Positions 35,214 through 44,529 of a stretch of DNA of 64,000 bases are shown here, piece by piece; position 1 is the first letter of the stretch, and every line of letters begins with the position of its first letter. The notes under the pieces are model-generated. The model saw nothing but the letters and a program-made list of their open reading frames with translations. It ran no database searches and had not been told where the DNA came from. Source of the DNA: CAWCPR01 sp963797475 (lineage in GTDB: Bacteria; Chloroflexota; Anaerolineae; Anaerolineales; UBA4823); the NCBI GenBank assembly GCA_963797475.1, contig CAWCPR010000019.1, positions 195,172 through 259,171 of the forward strand. Reading direction: 5' to 3'. The position numbers and the translations under genes were made by a program.

Positions 35214-36623
35214 ATGCTATTACAAACACAAAATCACTCCTTACGTCCATTAACGACTGCGCATCTGGCGCAGACGATGACCCTGCTCGGGCTTCCGGCG
35301 CATGAACTCCGTCAAAAGATTAAATCTGAGCTGGCTTCCAATCCGGCGCTGGAATTAATTGAAGAGCGCCGCTGTCCGACCTGCCATCGACGCCTAAGTC
35401 ACCGCGGGCCGTGCCTATTTTGCTCCCGCCCGAAAGCGACTGCAGGGGATCAACCGATTGTTTTCGTTTCCGCCAGAGAAGATGTTCGCAGTTATAAAGG
35501 CCGTTTTTCTACGGATGAAGAGTTGCCCGATGAAGAATGGGCTGCAGCAACCGAAGAGCTGCCTGAATACGTGCTCAGACAAATTTCACCTGAGCTTGAG
35601 CCAGAGGACCGCCTGATTGCAGCGCACATCCTCACCAGCCTGGATGACAACGGGCTTATGCCTGTTGAAATATTCGAAATTGCCCGTTATCACCACGTAT
35701 TGATCTCTAAAGTCGAAAAAGTTCTCAATTTGATCCAACACGCAGACCCTATTGGCGTGGGATCTCCTTCTCCACAGCAGGCGCTCCTGGTACAAGCGCA
35801 AATCCTGGCGGAAACGGGCGACATCAATCCATTGGTGGAGAAGGCGATCCGGGAGGGCATGGACTTACTCAGCCGGCGCGCATATCCGGAATTGGGCAGG
35901 AAGCTGGGTGTTTCCGCGGCGAAAGCGCATGAAATCGCATTGTTCATCGCGGATAATTTGAATCCATACCCCGGACATGCTCATTGGGGAGAAAGTCACA
36001 CCAAAAGCGCCTCACCGCTAACTTATAGCGAGCCAGACATTATCGTCTCACATTTAAACGATCCCGCCAGTTCACATCTGGTGGTTGAAATCTTATCTCC
36101 ATACGCGGGCAGGCTACGAGTTAACCCTCTTTTCCGTGAAGCTCTAACCAACGCTCCGGGTGAAAAAGCCGAACAATGGCAATCTGAAATCGACCAAGCC
36201 AGCTTACTGGTGAAGTGTCTGCAGCAACGCAACCATACTTTGGTGCGCTTAATGCAGCGAATGGTTGTAATCCAACGCGAATTCATCCTGCATGGGGATG
36301 CCCATCTGTTTCCAGTCACTCGCGCCCAACTGGCAGATGAGCTCGATGTTCATGAATCGACGATCTCCCGTGCAGTGTCCGGAAAAGCGCTTCAATTACC
36401 TAATCGTAAAATCATCCCATTATCGAAACTTTTCGATCGCAGTCTGCATATACGTACCGCTCTTCGCCAAATTATCGATCAAGAATCGAAGCCGTTGAGC
36501 GACACCCAAATCAGCAAATTGTTGGATAAACAGGGATATTCGGTGGCGCGCCGAACTGTGGCAAAATACCGCTCTATGGAAGGAATTCTCCCAGCCCGCT
36601 ACCGTCATTCAAACCAGGTATGA
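35214..36623 (+). CDS. rpoN: RNA polymerase sigma-54 factor with inserted zinc ribbon
   Basis: The product is 469 aa. Region I (LAQTMTLLGLPAHELRQKIKSELASNPALELIEE, about 18-51) is the activator-response segment. The core-binding domain, the HTH (DELDVHESTISRAVSGKALQLPN) and the RpoN box VARRTVAKYR (444-453) that reads the -24 element are intact. Cys54, Cys57, Cys67 and Cys70 form a CPTC...CLFC zinc ribbon in place of the usual acidic Region II, an unusual addition that might sense metal or redox state or bind another protein. Two regulator genes follow. Confidence 0.93.
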   Translation: MLLQTQNHSLRPLTTAHLAQTMTLLGLPAHELRQKIKSELASNPALELIEERRCPTCHRRLSHRGPCLFCSRPKATAGDQPIVFVSAREDVRSYKGRFSTDEELPDEEWAAATEELPEYVLRQISPELEPEDRLIAAHILTSLDDNGLMPVEIFEIARYHHVLISKVEKVLNLIQHADPIGVGSPSPQQALLVQAQILAETGDINPLVEKAIREGMDLLSRRAYPELGRKLGVSAAKAHEIALFIADNLNPYPGHAHWGESHTKSASPLTYSEPDIIVSHLNDPASSHLVVEILSPYAGRLRVNPLFREALTNAPGEKAEQWQSEIDQASLLVKCLQQRNHTLVRLMQRMVVIQREFILHGDAHLFPVTRAQLADELDVHESTISRAVSGKALQLPNRKIIPLSKLFDRSLHIRTALRQIIDQESKPLSDTQISKLLDKQGYSVARRTVAKYRSMEGILPARYRHSNQV

Positions 36624-36632
36624 AACTTCAAG

Positions 36633-38675
36633 ATGAGTTATCTTTCAAAGCTCTCTTTCGCAAACTTTAGCCCTAAACGTAATTCAAAAGCAGTTGAGAT
36701 CGAAACCCTGCTCAATTACATTCCCCATGCAGCCCTTCTGATCGATACTCAGACTGGACGAATAACCGGCGCTAATTATCGAGCAACCGAGCTGGTAGGA
36801 GCATCACCAACCGAGCTCAACAGGCTGAAAGCTGAAGAAGTGTTAGCCGGTTGGAATGAGCAATTTCCGCCTCAAAATCTGCTCCTCTCTCCTGATTTAC
36901 CGCTCAACAATCCGATTTGGCAGTCGAATTTAGAGTTGATTCAACGAGACGGTACAAGGATTAATATTCGCTTGACCCAAAAGGAGCTGCTGCCCAAAGA
37001 TAGGCATATCCTGGTTATTTTTGACGCTGAGGATGATTTTAAAAATAACCGTTCTCAAATCCCTCAATCAACCTACATGTGGGAAAACTTGCTCAACCTG
37101 GCTGCTTCATCGCAAAAAACATCCTTCGAGCAAGGGATCAATCAAGCTTTGCAGGCTGGTCAGGTGCTTACCGAGGCAGGTATCCTGGCAGTCTATTATG
37201 CCAACGAACAAAACCCTGGTCTGGAGCGCTATTATGGGGTCGGCGAAACGGATAAACTACCCGAGCGCCTGTCACCACAGGACCTGACTCACCTGAACGT
37301 ACCCTTCTTATGGAAACCGAATGCCAGGTCACTCTCCAGCTTGCACCGGGCTGCTCGATCTTCAGGATTTTCCTACCTGGCTTCCAGTCCGCTGGGAAAG
37401 TCGACGGCATTGATTGGGCTATTGGTTGTGGCGGACCCCATAAAACAACCTGTCGAACAAATTCTCCCCTTCTTACAGCATGTTGGAACGACCATCACTG
37501 GCATCATCCAAAATTACACCCGCTTCACCTCCATGGAAGAAACGCTCCAGAAACAAGCTTTGGACCTGGCGATTGCTGGTGCATTAGAGGAATCGGTTCT
37601 TGAAGGGTTGTTCGTCCTGACGCCGGATTTGTTAACATTGAAACTCAATCCAGCCGCTGAAGCGATGTTTGGATATTCTAACGAAGTTGCCCAAGGGCAG
37701 CCTGTTAAAAATATCCTGATCGGCTCGGAAACACTGCTTCCGGCATTGAAAGAAGCCCAACAAGGGAGCGGCACTTACGATCTTGGGAATATGCGCCTCT
37801 ATCGCCGCAACGGCCAGGCTTTTTTGGCGCATTTACGCACGCTGCCAATATTGAAAAATGATTCTGTCGGCGGCATCATCGTCCTGATCCAGGACTTGAG
37901 CGAGCAAGAAGAGATTAAAGAGCACACCCAACAATTAGAAAAGCGAGCATTGCTAGGAGAGTTCACCGCAATCTTCGCCCACGAGGTCAGAAACCCGATC
38001 AACAACATCAGCACCGGTTTGCAACTCATGGGGATGAACCTGCCCGAAGACGATCCGAACCAGGATGCGATCTCGCGCATGCAGCAGGATTGCGACCGGC
38101 TTGAAGATCTTATGAAATCAGTTCTTGCTATTTCCAAGCCTGCCGATTATGATATGGAAATCCTTAACCTGGAAATAGTCGTCCGGCGTCTACTCGAACG
38201 CATGCAACCGCGCATGGTTAGGTTTAATGTGCAACCCCATCTCCAGGTAGAGCCCAACCTCCCGCCCGTACGCGGGAATTTACGGGCTTTGGAACAGGTG
38301 TTTAATAACCTGATCAACAATGCCGTTCAGGCAATGAGTGAAAAAGGCGGCCGGCTTGCACTTAAAATTCACCCCCTCAATACCTACCAGGATTTTGATT
38401 CGAGCCTGCCGCCAGGAGAAACACCCGAGCGGAAATCCTATTTAGAGGTAACTGTAGCCGATACCGGCCCGGGCATCCCGAAAGAATTGCAAGACAGGAT
38501 CTTTCAAACGTTTTTCACCACAAACAAAGAAGGATACGGGTTGGGCTTGGCGATTGCCAAACGGATCGTTTTGGCTCACAAAGGAAATCTTTACGTCACC
38601 AGCTTCCCGGGCGGAACGGTATTTCATGTGCAAATCCCCACGGCTGATGAACCTTACAACGATAAAACGAGGTAA
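36633..38675 (+). CDS. Soluble PAS/GAF histidine kinase (NtrB-like)
   Basis: The product is 680 aa without TM helices. It has an N-terminal PAS (about 20-130), a GAF-like domain (about 150-300), a second PAS (about 315-430), then HisKA with the phospho-His in LLGEFTAIFAHEVRNPINNISTGLQLM and an ATPase domain (NNLINNAVQAM, VADTGPGIP, GYGLGLAIAKRI). It starts 9 bp after rpoN and its stop is 2 bp before the activator gene. It should sense a cytoplasmic cue and phosphorylate the downstream NtrC-like protein. Confidence 0.93.
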   Translation: MSYLSKLSFANFSPKRNSKAVEIETLLNYIPHAALLIDTQTGRITGANYRATELVGASPTELNRLKAEEVLAGWNEQFPPQNLLLSPDLPLNNPIWQSNLELIQRDGTRINIRLTQKELLPKDRHILVIFDAEDDFKNNRSQIPQSTYMWENLLNLAASSQKTSFEQGINQALQAGQVLTEAGILAVYYANEQNPGLERYYGVGETDKLPERLSPQDLTHLNVPFLWKPNARSLSSLHRAARSSGFSYLASSPLGKSTALIGLLVVADPIKQPVEQILPFLQHVGTTITGIIQNYTRFTSMEETLQKQALDLAIAGALEESVLEGLFVLTPDLLTLKLNPAAEAMFGYSNEVAQGQPVKNILIGSETLLPALKEAQQGSGTYDLGNMRLYRRNGQAFLAHLRTLPILKNDSVGGIIVLIQDLSEQEEIKEHTQQLEKRALLGEFTAIFAHEVRNPINNISTGLQLMGMNLPEDDPNQDAISRMQQDCDRLEDLMKSVLAISKPADYDMEILNLEIVVRRLLERMQPRMVRFNVQPHLQVEPNLPPVRGNLRALEQVFNNLINNAVQAMSEKGGRLALKIHPLNTYQDFDSSLPPGETPERKSYLEVTVADTGPGIPKELQDRIFQTFFTTNKEGYGLGLAIAKRIVLAHKGNLYVTSFPGGTVFHVQIPTADEPYNDKTR

Positions 38676-38677
38676 TA

Positions 38678-39868
38678 ATGTCTGCAACTGTGCTGATCGT
38701 CGACGATGAAGAAAATGCAAGGCTTCATATCGGCTCATTTTTAACTTCACGCGGCTACGAAATCACTGGTGTCGCCACACTCGATGAAGCTCGCCAATCC
38801 TTAATGCGTGGCAATGCGGACATTATCTTATTGGATGTACAATTGCCGGATGGGTATGGTCCAAGTTTACTGGAAGAGACAGCGCACTTACCGATGCGCC
38901 CGCCAATAATTCTTATCACTGCCTATGGGGATATTGATATGGCAGTAGATGCAATGAAAATGGGTGCGATTGACTTCCTACAAAAACCGATACGGCTGGC
39001 GCAATTAGAAAAATCGATCCAACGCGCCTCCGAAATAGTTGCACTGCACCGGGAACTCGCTCACCTTCGACATGCCCGCAATGAAAATCTGGATTTCATA
39101 GTAGGGAAGAGCGCCAAAATGAAAGAATTGATCAATTATACGCAAAGAGCTGCTGCCGCAACTGTTTCCGTATTGATCACTGGGGAAACAGGCACAGGTA
39201 AGGAAGTTCTTGCGATTGCCATTCACCAGGCAGGTCCCAGGGCAAACAAACCATTTATCGCAATTAACTGCGCTGCCATTCAAAGCACGGTTTTGGAATC
39301 CGAGCTATTTGGTTATGAGGCTGGCGCATTCACCGGGGCCGATAAACGTAAACATGGGTTGTTGGAAGTCGCGGATGGTGGAATTATTTTCCTGGACGAA
39401 ATTTCATCCATGCCCATCGATATGCAAGCTAAATTATTGCGAGTGCTGGAGGAGCGTGCGTTCCGGCGTGTGGGCGGTACGAATCTGATCAAAGTCGACG
39501 TACAGGTTTTAGCAGCCTCAAACCGCGATCTTCCGACATTATTGGCTGAGGCCAAATTCCGTGAGGATCTTTACTACCGACTAAAAGTCGTCGATTTGCA
39601 TTTGCCGCCGCTGCGTGATCGCCGTGAGGATATCCCCGAGCTGGTTGGATTGTTCATCCGTAAGTTCAACCCCCAAATGGGCTTAAACATCACCGATGTT
39701 ACCCCAAGGGCGATGTGTGCATTGATGGATCATAACTGGCCAGGCAACATCCGAGAGCTTCGTAATGTGATTGAACGTGCCATGCTGTTTTGTGATGAAG
39801 CTTCTATTGATCTCTCCCATTTGCCCATAGAGATTGCCAAACCAAACAACGGTTCAAAATCTGAATGA
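38678..39868 (+). CDS. NtrC-family sigma-54 activator lacking a DNA-binding domain
   Basis: The product is 396 aa: receiver (VDDEEN, phospho-Asp in IILLDVQLPDGYG), then AAA+ domain with Walker A GETGTGKE, the sigma-54-contacting loop GAFTGA, Walker B GGIIFLDEIS and the closing NWPGNIRELRNVIERAM. The protein ends 30 residues later without the Fis-type HTH found in NtrC. It should therefore activate sigma-54 from solution, as described for HTH-less activators such as FlgR. This implies a small regulon dominated by few promoters. Confidence 0.93.
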   Translation: MSATVLIVDDEENARLHIGSFLTSRGYEITGVATLDEARQSLMRGNADIILLDVQLPDGYGPSLLEETAHLPMRPPIILITAYGDIDMAVDAMKMGAIDFLQKPIRLAQLEKSIQRASEIVALHRELAHLRHARNENLDFIVGKSAKMKELINYTQRAAAATVSVLITGETGTGKEVLAIAIHQAGPRANKPFIAINCAAIQSTVLESELFGYEAGAFTGADKRKHGLLEVADGGIIFLDEISSMPIDMQAKLLRVLEERAFRRVGGTNLIKVDVQVLAASNRDLPTLLAEAKFREDLYYRLKVVDLHLPPLRDRREDIPELVGLFIRKFNPQMGLNITDVTPRAMCALMDHNWPGNIRELRNVIERAMLFCDEASIDLSHLPIEIAKPNNGSKSE

Positions 39869-39875
39869 TCCAAAC

Positions 39876-41384
39876 TCAAGGCTCGTTCCAAATCACATAG
39901 CTGTCCATATAACAATATTTCTCCGTATTCCGAGTCGGTATACATACCTGGAACGCGATTAAAGTCCCGTTCTTTGCTGGAATTGGGGGGATGATAAGGT
40001 GCGATTGGCCGTTCACACCTGTAAGCGGCATACGAAATTGCAGCCGGTCTCCCTCCGGCGGCATGACCGTCAATACAGGCTCCAAGTTGGTCAGGGGGAC
40101 ATTATTTTCCATCACACTTACCCAGATATCTTGCTCCTGATCAGATTGAACTAACTGGTGTGTCGCCCACACTTGCATACGGAGCTCACGTTCTGCTGGA
40201 GTAGGCATCTGAGGTGGCTGAGTGATTTTCGGTTGAACGTTTTTTTCCGTGCTTTCAGCCATTGTCAGGTGAAAGAAAAGCGCTTTATAGGTGTATCCAA
40301 GCGGCTCGGGGCGAATGTCACCGTCTTGATTGGTGTTCAGGCAAAAGTTTTGGAAACACTGGCGAGATGTGTTATTTTCTATTGCCTTGAGCTCGGAAAG
40401 CGGCGCTCCCGAAACCTCAATTCCCCCATGTTCTGTGATGTAATCCAGGAAGAATAATGGCACATTATGACCTAAATCACCTTGTATAGGGTAAAAAAAC
40501 ATGTTTGGATCGTTGCTGGGTAAAACCACGGGCTCTGGAGGATCTCCTATATCTTCAACAATATTCCGCAAAGTGACGATATTGTGGTCGTTCAGATCGA
40601 CTGTCAACACAACATTTTCGAATATTTGTTCCCCCTTGCCATCCTGGGCGATAAAAGCATCGGTAAGGGGGAAGCCCGTGAAATCCTTTCCAAAATTCTT
40701 GACCAAATTCTCGAAATAAGAGTTGACTTTGGGAGGCGCTTCCAGAATGTTGTTTAATACTCCAGTATCTCGACATTGCTGGTTACAGTTCCAGGCTCCG
40801 TAGGGTAAAAGGCGCGCTTTTTCAGGAGAATCGCCTTCCGCGATGTAAAAGCCCAAATTCTCAAAATACTGTTCATAACGCTTTTTTTCGGGATTGTAAT
40901 GCACTTCCGTCAGAGGTTTTCCAACTGTAAAGTCGCCGCCCAGTTTCTCGTATAAATTAATGAAATTCTGGAATAATATGTGACCGCCAACAAAAACAGC
41001 ATCCGATCGTGTTGGCCTTGAAACCGGGGGTTCTGAAAAACCCATGACTTCGCCTAAAGGAGCCAGGTAAGTTCGTTTTGATCCAGAAAGCTTTGGGTCG
41101 AAAACCATCAAACCGCCAATGGTATATTGGCAGCGGACATCTCCCTGCGCAATAATTAATGAAATCGGCTCGCCTAAGGTCTCTGGTCCATTTAGCTTGT
41201 CATAAAACTCGCGAAATAAGGGGTCAACCCGGTAAGAACTCTCTGCGGCTTGCGTTTCTATCGGAACAGAGGGCGCTTGATCGCATCCCAATACGATCAA
41301 AGCGAGGAGAATCAGCGTGAGCACCGCAAAATTTTTATAGGGGATTCTGGCAAACGGGAATGGCAAATTTATTCTCCACTCCAA
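39876..41384 (-). CDS. Large lipoprotein of unknown function
   Basis: The product is 502 aa with a lipoprotein signal (lipid Cys34 in LIVLGC). Three or four imperfect repeats of a roughly 65-aa unit are visible (DPLFREFYDKLNGPETLGEPIS...GLMVFDP; LFQNFINLYEKLGGDFTVGKPLTEV...YFENLGFYI; VNSYFENLVKNFGKDFTGFPLTDAF...IFENVVLTV; DYITEHGGIEVSGAPLSEL...FQNFCL), resembling LGFP-like surface repeats. A C-terminal beta domain of about 120 aa follows. It is encoded opposite to the sigma-54 genes and converges with the activator gene; no sigma-54 promoter precedes it. Confidence 0.8.
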   Translation of the reverse strand: MEWRINLPFPFARIPYKNFAVLTLILLALIVLGCDQAPSVPIETQAAESSYRVDPLFREFYDKLNGPETLGEPISLIIAQGDVRCQYTIGGLMVFDPKLSGSKRTYLAPLGEVMGFSEPPVSRPTRSDAVFVGGHILFQNFINLYEKLGGDFTVGKPLTEVHYNPEKKRYEQYFENLGFYIAEGDSPEKARLLPYGAWNCNQQCRDTGVLNNILEAPPKVNSYFENLVKNFGKDFTGFPLTDAFIAQDGKGEQIFENVVLTVDLNDHNIVTLRNIVEDIGDPPEPVVLPSNDPNMFFYPIQGDLGHNVPLFFLDYITEHGGIEVSGAPLSELKAIENNTSRQCFQNFCLNTNQDGDIRPEPLGYTYKALFFHLTMAESTEKNVQPKITQPPQMPTPAERELRMQVWATHQLVQSDQEQDIWVSVMENNVPLTNLEPVLTVMPPEGDRLQFRMPLTGVNGQSHLIIPPIPAKNGTLIAFQVCIPTRNTEKYCYMDSYVIWNEP

Positions 41385-41491
41385 ATTTTCTTGTTTGGTA
41401 TCGGCACAATATTAAATGCACCCAAAACCTGCTCCCCTTTAATTCAACGAGATGACTGAGGCAGGAATATTATATCTCGGACTGAGATTTT

Positions 41492-41507
41492 TGGCACGCC
41501 TCTTGCA
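41492..41507 (+). promoter_or_regulatory. Consensus sigma-54 promoter before the FtsZ-paralogue operon
   Basis: TGGCACG-CCTC-TTGCA is a perfect match to the -24/-12 consensus TGGCACG-N4-TTGCW. It lies about 117 bp upstream of the first ORF, with no other gene between. Confidence 0.9.
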
Positions 41508-41623
41508 CTAAATCAATAAGAATCTCTTATTAGCGTTGGATGCTCCTGGCGTATCGCGCATAAAGATGAAAAGATATTCATCCCATAGAGAGATGAATTT
41601 AACCCTTTCCAAGACAGGCTCTC

Positions 41624-42994
41624 ATGATCTCACAAAGCTTACTCTCCACTACTTCCCGACTGGGATTTCATTATTTTCCCGATACAGTACATTATCGGGA
41701 GATCGATTTACATACCTGGCTTCCTGAATTGAAGTCTCTGGGCAGCGCGTGGATAACCCTGGTTTCCCCTTTGGAAAGAGCCATACCGGAATATTTCCTG
41801 CGCGGTCTCTTGGATGCAGGGATTGAACCCATCCTCCACTTTCCCGTAATGGTAGACACGCCGAACCTCTACCCTTCCTTGCAGCTCTTATTCAAAAATT
41901 ATTCCCGCTGGGGTGTTCGCTTTGTTACACTTTTCGACCGTCCAAACATTCGAGCAGCCTGGTCCCCCAAGACTTGGACGCAAAGCGACCTGGTTGAGCG
42001 ATTTCTCGATATTTACCTGCCGCTAGCCGACCTGACTTTGAAAAGTGGCTTGACGCCCGTTTTTCCGCCTTTGGAGCCTGGAGGGGATTATTGGGATGTG
42101 GCTTTCCTCCAAGCCGCACTGCGCGGCATCCGCCGGCGCGGTCGCGCTAAACTGCTGGATGCGCTTACCTTGGGGGCTTACGCCTGGGCTGGAAACCGTT
42201 CACTAAACTGGGGGGCTGGGGGTCCCGAACGTTGGCCGTCTGCGCGTCCTTACTCGACTTCAACTAGGGTACAGGATCAGCGCGGTTTCAGGATTTTCGA
42301 TTGGTATTTGACCATTGCAAAGGCCGAACTTGGCCAACCCAAACAGATCCTGCTGTTAAAATCTGGGAGCCTGCTCGGCGACCACAACAATCCTGACCAG
42401 CCAGTGATAGATCAAAACACCCATTCGGAACGCAGCCTGGAAATTGCTCGTTTGATGGCCGGAGAGACAATCTCATCCCAAGACGGCCTTTTAGAATCCG
42501 TTCCTGCAGAAGTCATCGCCTGTAATTACTGGCTGTTGTCCACCGATGCCAGCAGTTCAGCCGCCTCTCATGCATGGTTCCATCCGATTAATGGCCCCGT
42601 CTCGGCGGTGAACACGCTGCATCATTGGTTGGCGAGCCGTGCAAAGATCACCAGTCAATTCGACATCCAGGGGACGTCCGGACAACCTGGCTCGAAACAA
42701 ATCTCATCCTTTTTAGTTTCGACCGACCCCGAATCATCCCACCCAATCGCCCACTATCTTCTTCTTCCCGTTTACGAATGGGGCATTCACGATTGGCATC
42801 TGGACATTGTCCGCCCTTTCATCGAAAAAAACCATCCGACAGTTGGGTTCTCGATTATGGAGGCCTGCCTGGCCGCGCGGGTGACCGTAGTTGGTGGAGT
42901 TCAAGCCTTCCCAGAAGAAACTCTAGAAGTCCTCCGCTCCGCAGGCTGCCATGTAGAACGAATCATCGCAGATGGCACGGTTATTGCAACATAG
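41624..42994 (+). CDS. Uncharacterised TIM-barrel-like protein, first gene of the sigma-54 operon
   Basis: The product is 456 aa. The N-terminal part (LGFHYFPDTVHYREIDLHTWLPELKSLGSAWITLVSP... GLLDAGIEPILHFPV... YSRWGVRFVTLFDRPN) looks like a glycoside-hydrolase-type barrel with beta-alpha repeats and Trp-rich loops. The C-terminal part (PIAHYLLLPVYEWGIHDWHLDIVRPFIEKNHPTVGFSIMEACLAARVTVVGG...) looks like a separate Rossmann-like module. No signal peptide is seen, so it would be cytoplasmic. No family is firmly recognised. RBS weak. It is followed after 53 bp by the ftsZ paralogue. Confidence 0.75.
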   Translation: MISQSLLSTTSRLGFHYFPDTVHYREIDLHTWLPELKSLGSAWITLVSPLERAIPEYFLRGLLDAGIEPILHFPVMVDTPNLYPSLQLLFKNYSRWGVRFVTLFDRPNIRAAWSPKTWTQSDLVERFLDIYLPLADLTLKSGLTPVFPPLEPGGDYWDVAFLQAALRGIRRRGRAKLLDALTLGAYAWAGNRSLNWGAGGPERWPSARPYSTSTRVQDQRGFRIFDWYLTIAKAELGQPKQILLLKSGSLLGDHNNPDQPVIDQNTHSERSLEIARLMAGETISSQDGLLESVPAEVIACNYWLLSTDASSSAASHAWFHPINGPVSAVNTLHHWLASRAKITSQFDIQGTSGQPGSKQISSFLVSTDPESSHPIAHYLLLPVYEWGIHDWHLDIVRPFIEKNHPTVGFSIMEACLAARVTVVGGVQAFPEETLEVLRSAGCHVERIIADGTVIAT

Positions 42995-43047
42995 CTATTA
43001 CCAAAGTACTGCGAGACTAATAATTACCAAGAGCGAAAGGGATCACA

Positions 43048-44208
43048 ATGACCGACTTTTCATTATCCGGATCAATCCAACCGAGCCTGGATGGCATTCA
43101 CAAACCCGTACTGAAGGTACTTGGCCTGGGCGGCGGAGGCAGCAACGCAGTCGGCCGGATGATTGAACTTGGCCTGACCGGCGTCGAGTTTATCGCGGCA
43201 AACACAGACCACCAGGCGCTGCTGACCAATCCTGCCCCTGTCAAAATCCAGCTCGGTCCGAAGGTCACGCGTGGGCTGGGTGCAGGAGGCAATCCAAGCG
43301 TTGGACAGGCAGCAGCGATTGAAAGCGCTCGAGAAATCGCTGCCGCGCTGCGCGGCGCCGACATGGTATTCCTAACCGCAGGCATGGGCGGCGGAACAGG
43401 CACCGGCTCTATCCCGGTCGCAGCAGAAATAGCGAGAGCTTTAGGAGCTGTCACGATTGCGATCGTGACCACGCCCTTCTCTTTCGAAATGGGGCGCCGG
43501 CAGCGCAATGCGAGTGAAGGATTGGCCAAGCTTCGCCAACAAACGAATACGCTCATCGCCATCCCCAATGATCGTCTGCTTTATGTGGCGCCGCGCAACC
43601 TGTCGTTGGAGACAGCTTTTCGCCTGGCGGACGATGTCTTACGCCAATCTGTGCAAGGTATTGCAGAGCTCATCACAGAACCTGGAATGATCAATGTTGA
43701 TTTTTCGCACATTCGGCGTCTGATCCGCCTGGGAGGTGGCGCATTGATGGCGATTGGACAGGGACAGGGAGAAACCAAAACACACGACGCCTTAGATCAG
43801 GCGCTGCACCACCCGTTATTGGAATCGATCTCGCTGGAAAACGCGGCTGGTGTTATTGCTAACTTCACCGGCGGGCCTGATCTGACGTTGGCGGAAGTGG
43901 AAGAAGCCTTGACTCATCTACAATCAGAGACCGGTGTTCAAACTGAGATCGTTTTGGGAGTTATCAACGATGACCGAATGGAAGACCGAGTCCAAACAAT
44001 TCTGGTCATCACCGGGCTCGGAGCGCCAACATTGGAAGAAGCTTTATCCAGCGTAAAAAAGGCTCAACCACAGCCGAAACAAGAACCTACGCCAGTCCAA
44101 CCCGAGGCGCCTCAATCTGAAACTGCGTACCAACCGGAGCTTGCGGTCAACTCTCAGAACCTGGATGTCCCGGCATTCATCCGCCGCCGGAGCCGGTTAA
44201 CGAACTGA
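43048..44208 (+). CDS. FtsZ paralogue with altered T7 loop
   Basis: The 386-aa tubulin-family GTPase has AAGGG in its ribosome site. The nucleotide site is intact: LGLGGGGSNAV, the tubulin signature GGGTGTG (114-120), TTPFSFE and IPNDRL. The C-terminus ends LDVPAFIRRRSRL, like the FtsZ peptide that binds FtsA/ZipA-type partners. The T7 loop that completes the neighbour's active site is NVDFSH (216-221): canonical FtsZ has NxDFAD, and the second catalytic Asp is His here. GTP hydrolysis in filaments should be impaired. Its place in a sigma-54 operon, away from dcw genes, marks it as an inducible paralogue, not the main divisome FtsZ. Confidence 0.9.
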   Translation: MTDFSLSGSIQPSLDGIHKPVLKVLGLGGGGSNAVGRMIELGLTGVEFIAANTDHQALLTNPAPVKIQLGPKVTRGLGAGGNPSVGQAAAIESAREIAAALRGADMVFLTAGMGGGTGTGSIPVAAEIARALGAVTIAIVTTPFSFEMGRRQRNASEGLAKLRQQTNTLIAIPNDRLLYVAPRNLSLETAFRLADDVLRQSVQGIAELITEPGMINVDFSHIRRLIRLGGGALMAIGQGQGETKTHDALDQALHHPLLESISLENAAGVIANFTGGPDLTLAEVEEALTHLQSETGVQTEIVLGVINDDRMEDRVQTILVITGLGAPTLEEALSSVKKAQPQPKQEPTPVQPEAPQSETAYQPELAVNSQNLDVPAFIRRRSRLTN

Positions 44209-44257
44209 TCATCCGATTTATCAACAATCGCAGATTTCTTCAGCTAACTGCTTAAAT

Positions 44258-44503
44258 ATGGACAAGGAACAAATCCAATCCATCAGTAATGTAATCTATC
44301 GCCGATTCCCAGAATTTGCCGGCACTCGTCCGACAGTAAAGCCACAAAAAATGGCTTCAGTAATTCCTGGGGATTCAACCGGCACATACCTGCTGACTTT
44401 TCAAAAGAAAGCCAGCCTCCCTGGGAACAAAACCCTGTCTCGTTGGGTACGAGTTGTCGCCAACGAGCAGGGGAAAATTCTCAAAATAACCACCTCACGC
44501 TGA
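44258..44503 (+). CDS. Small protein (81 aa) resembling the C-terminal domain of the caspase-fold peptidase
   Basis: MDKEQIQSISNVIYRRFPEFAGTRPTVKPQK is followed by a strand TYLLTFQKKA and the end WVRVVANEQGKILKITTSR. The last 90 residues of the peptidase encoded at 51694-54360 show the same order and spacing: EVLEYVRHVVTQYLPGMEGARMTFARE..., RRLVTLSKQV, YARLTLDAKGKLVKLVVSR. Both end in KL/ILK-hydrophobic-SR. I infer a shared small module, stand-alone here. It could act as an inhibitor, adaptor or competitor for the peptidase. Unknown family. Confidence 0.75.
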   Translation: MDKEQIQSISNVIYRRFPEFAGTRPTVKPQKMASVIPGDSTGTYLLTFQKKASLPGNKTLSRWVRVVANEQGKILKITTSR

Positions 44504-44529
44504 AACTCGTTTGTAATGAGAGAAAAACC

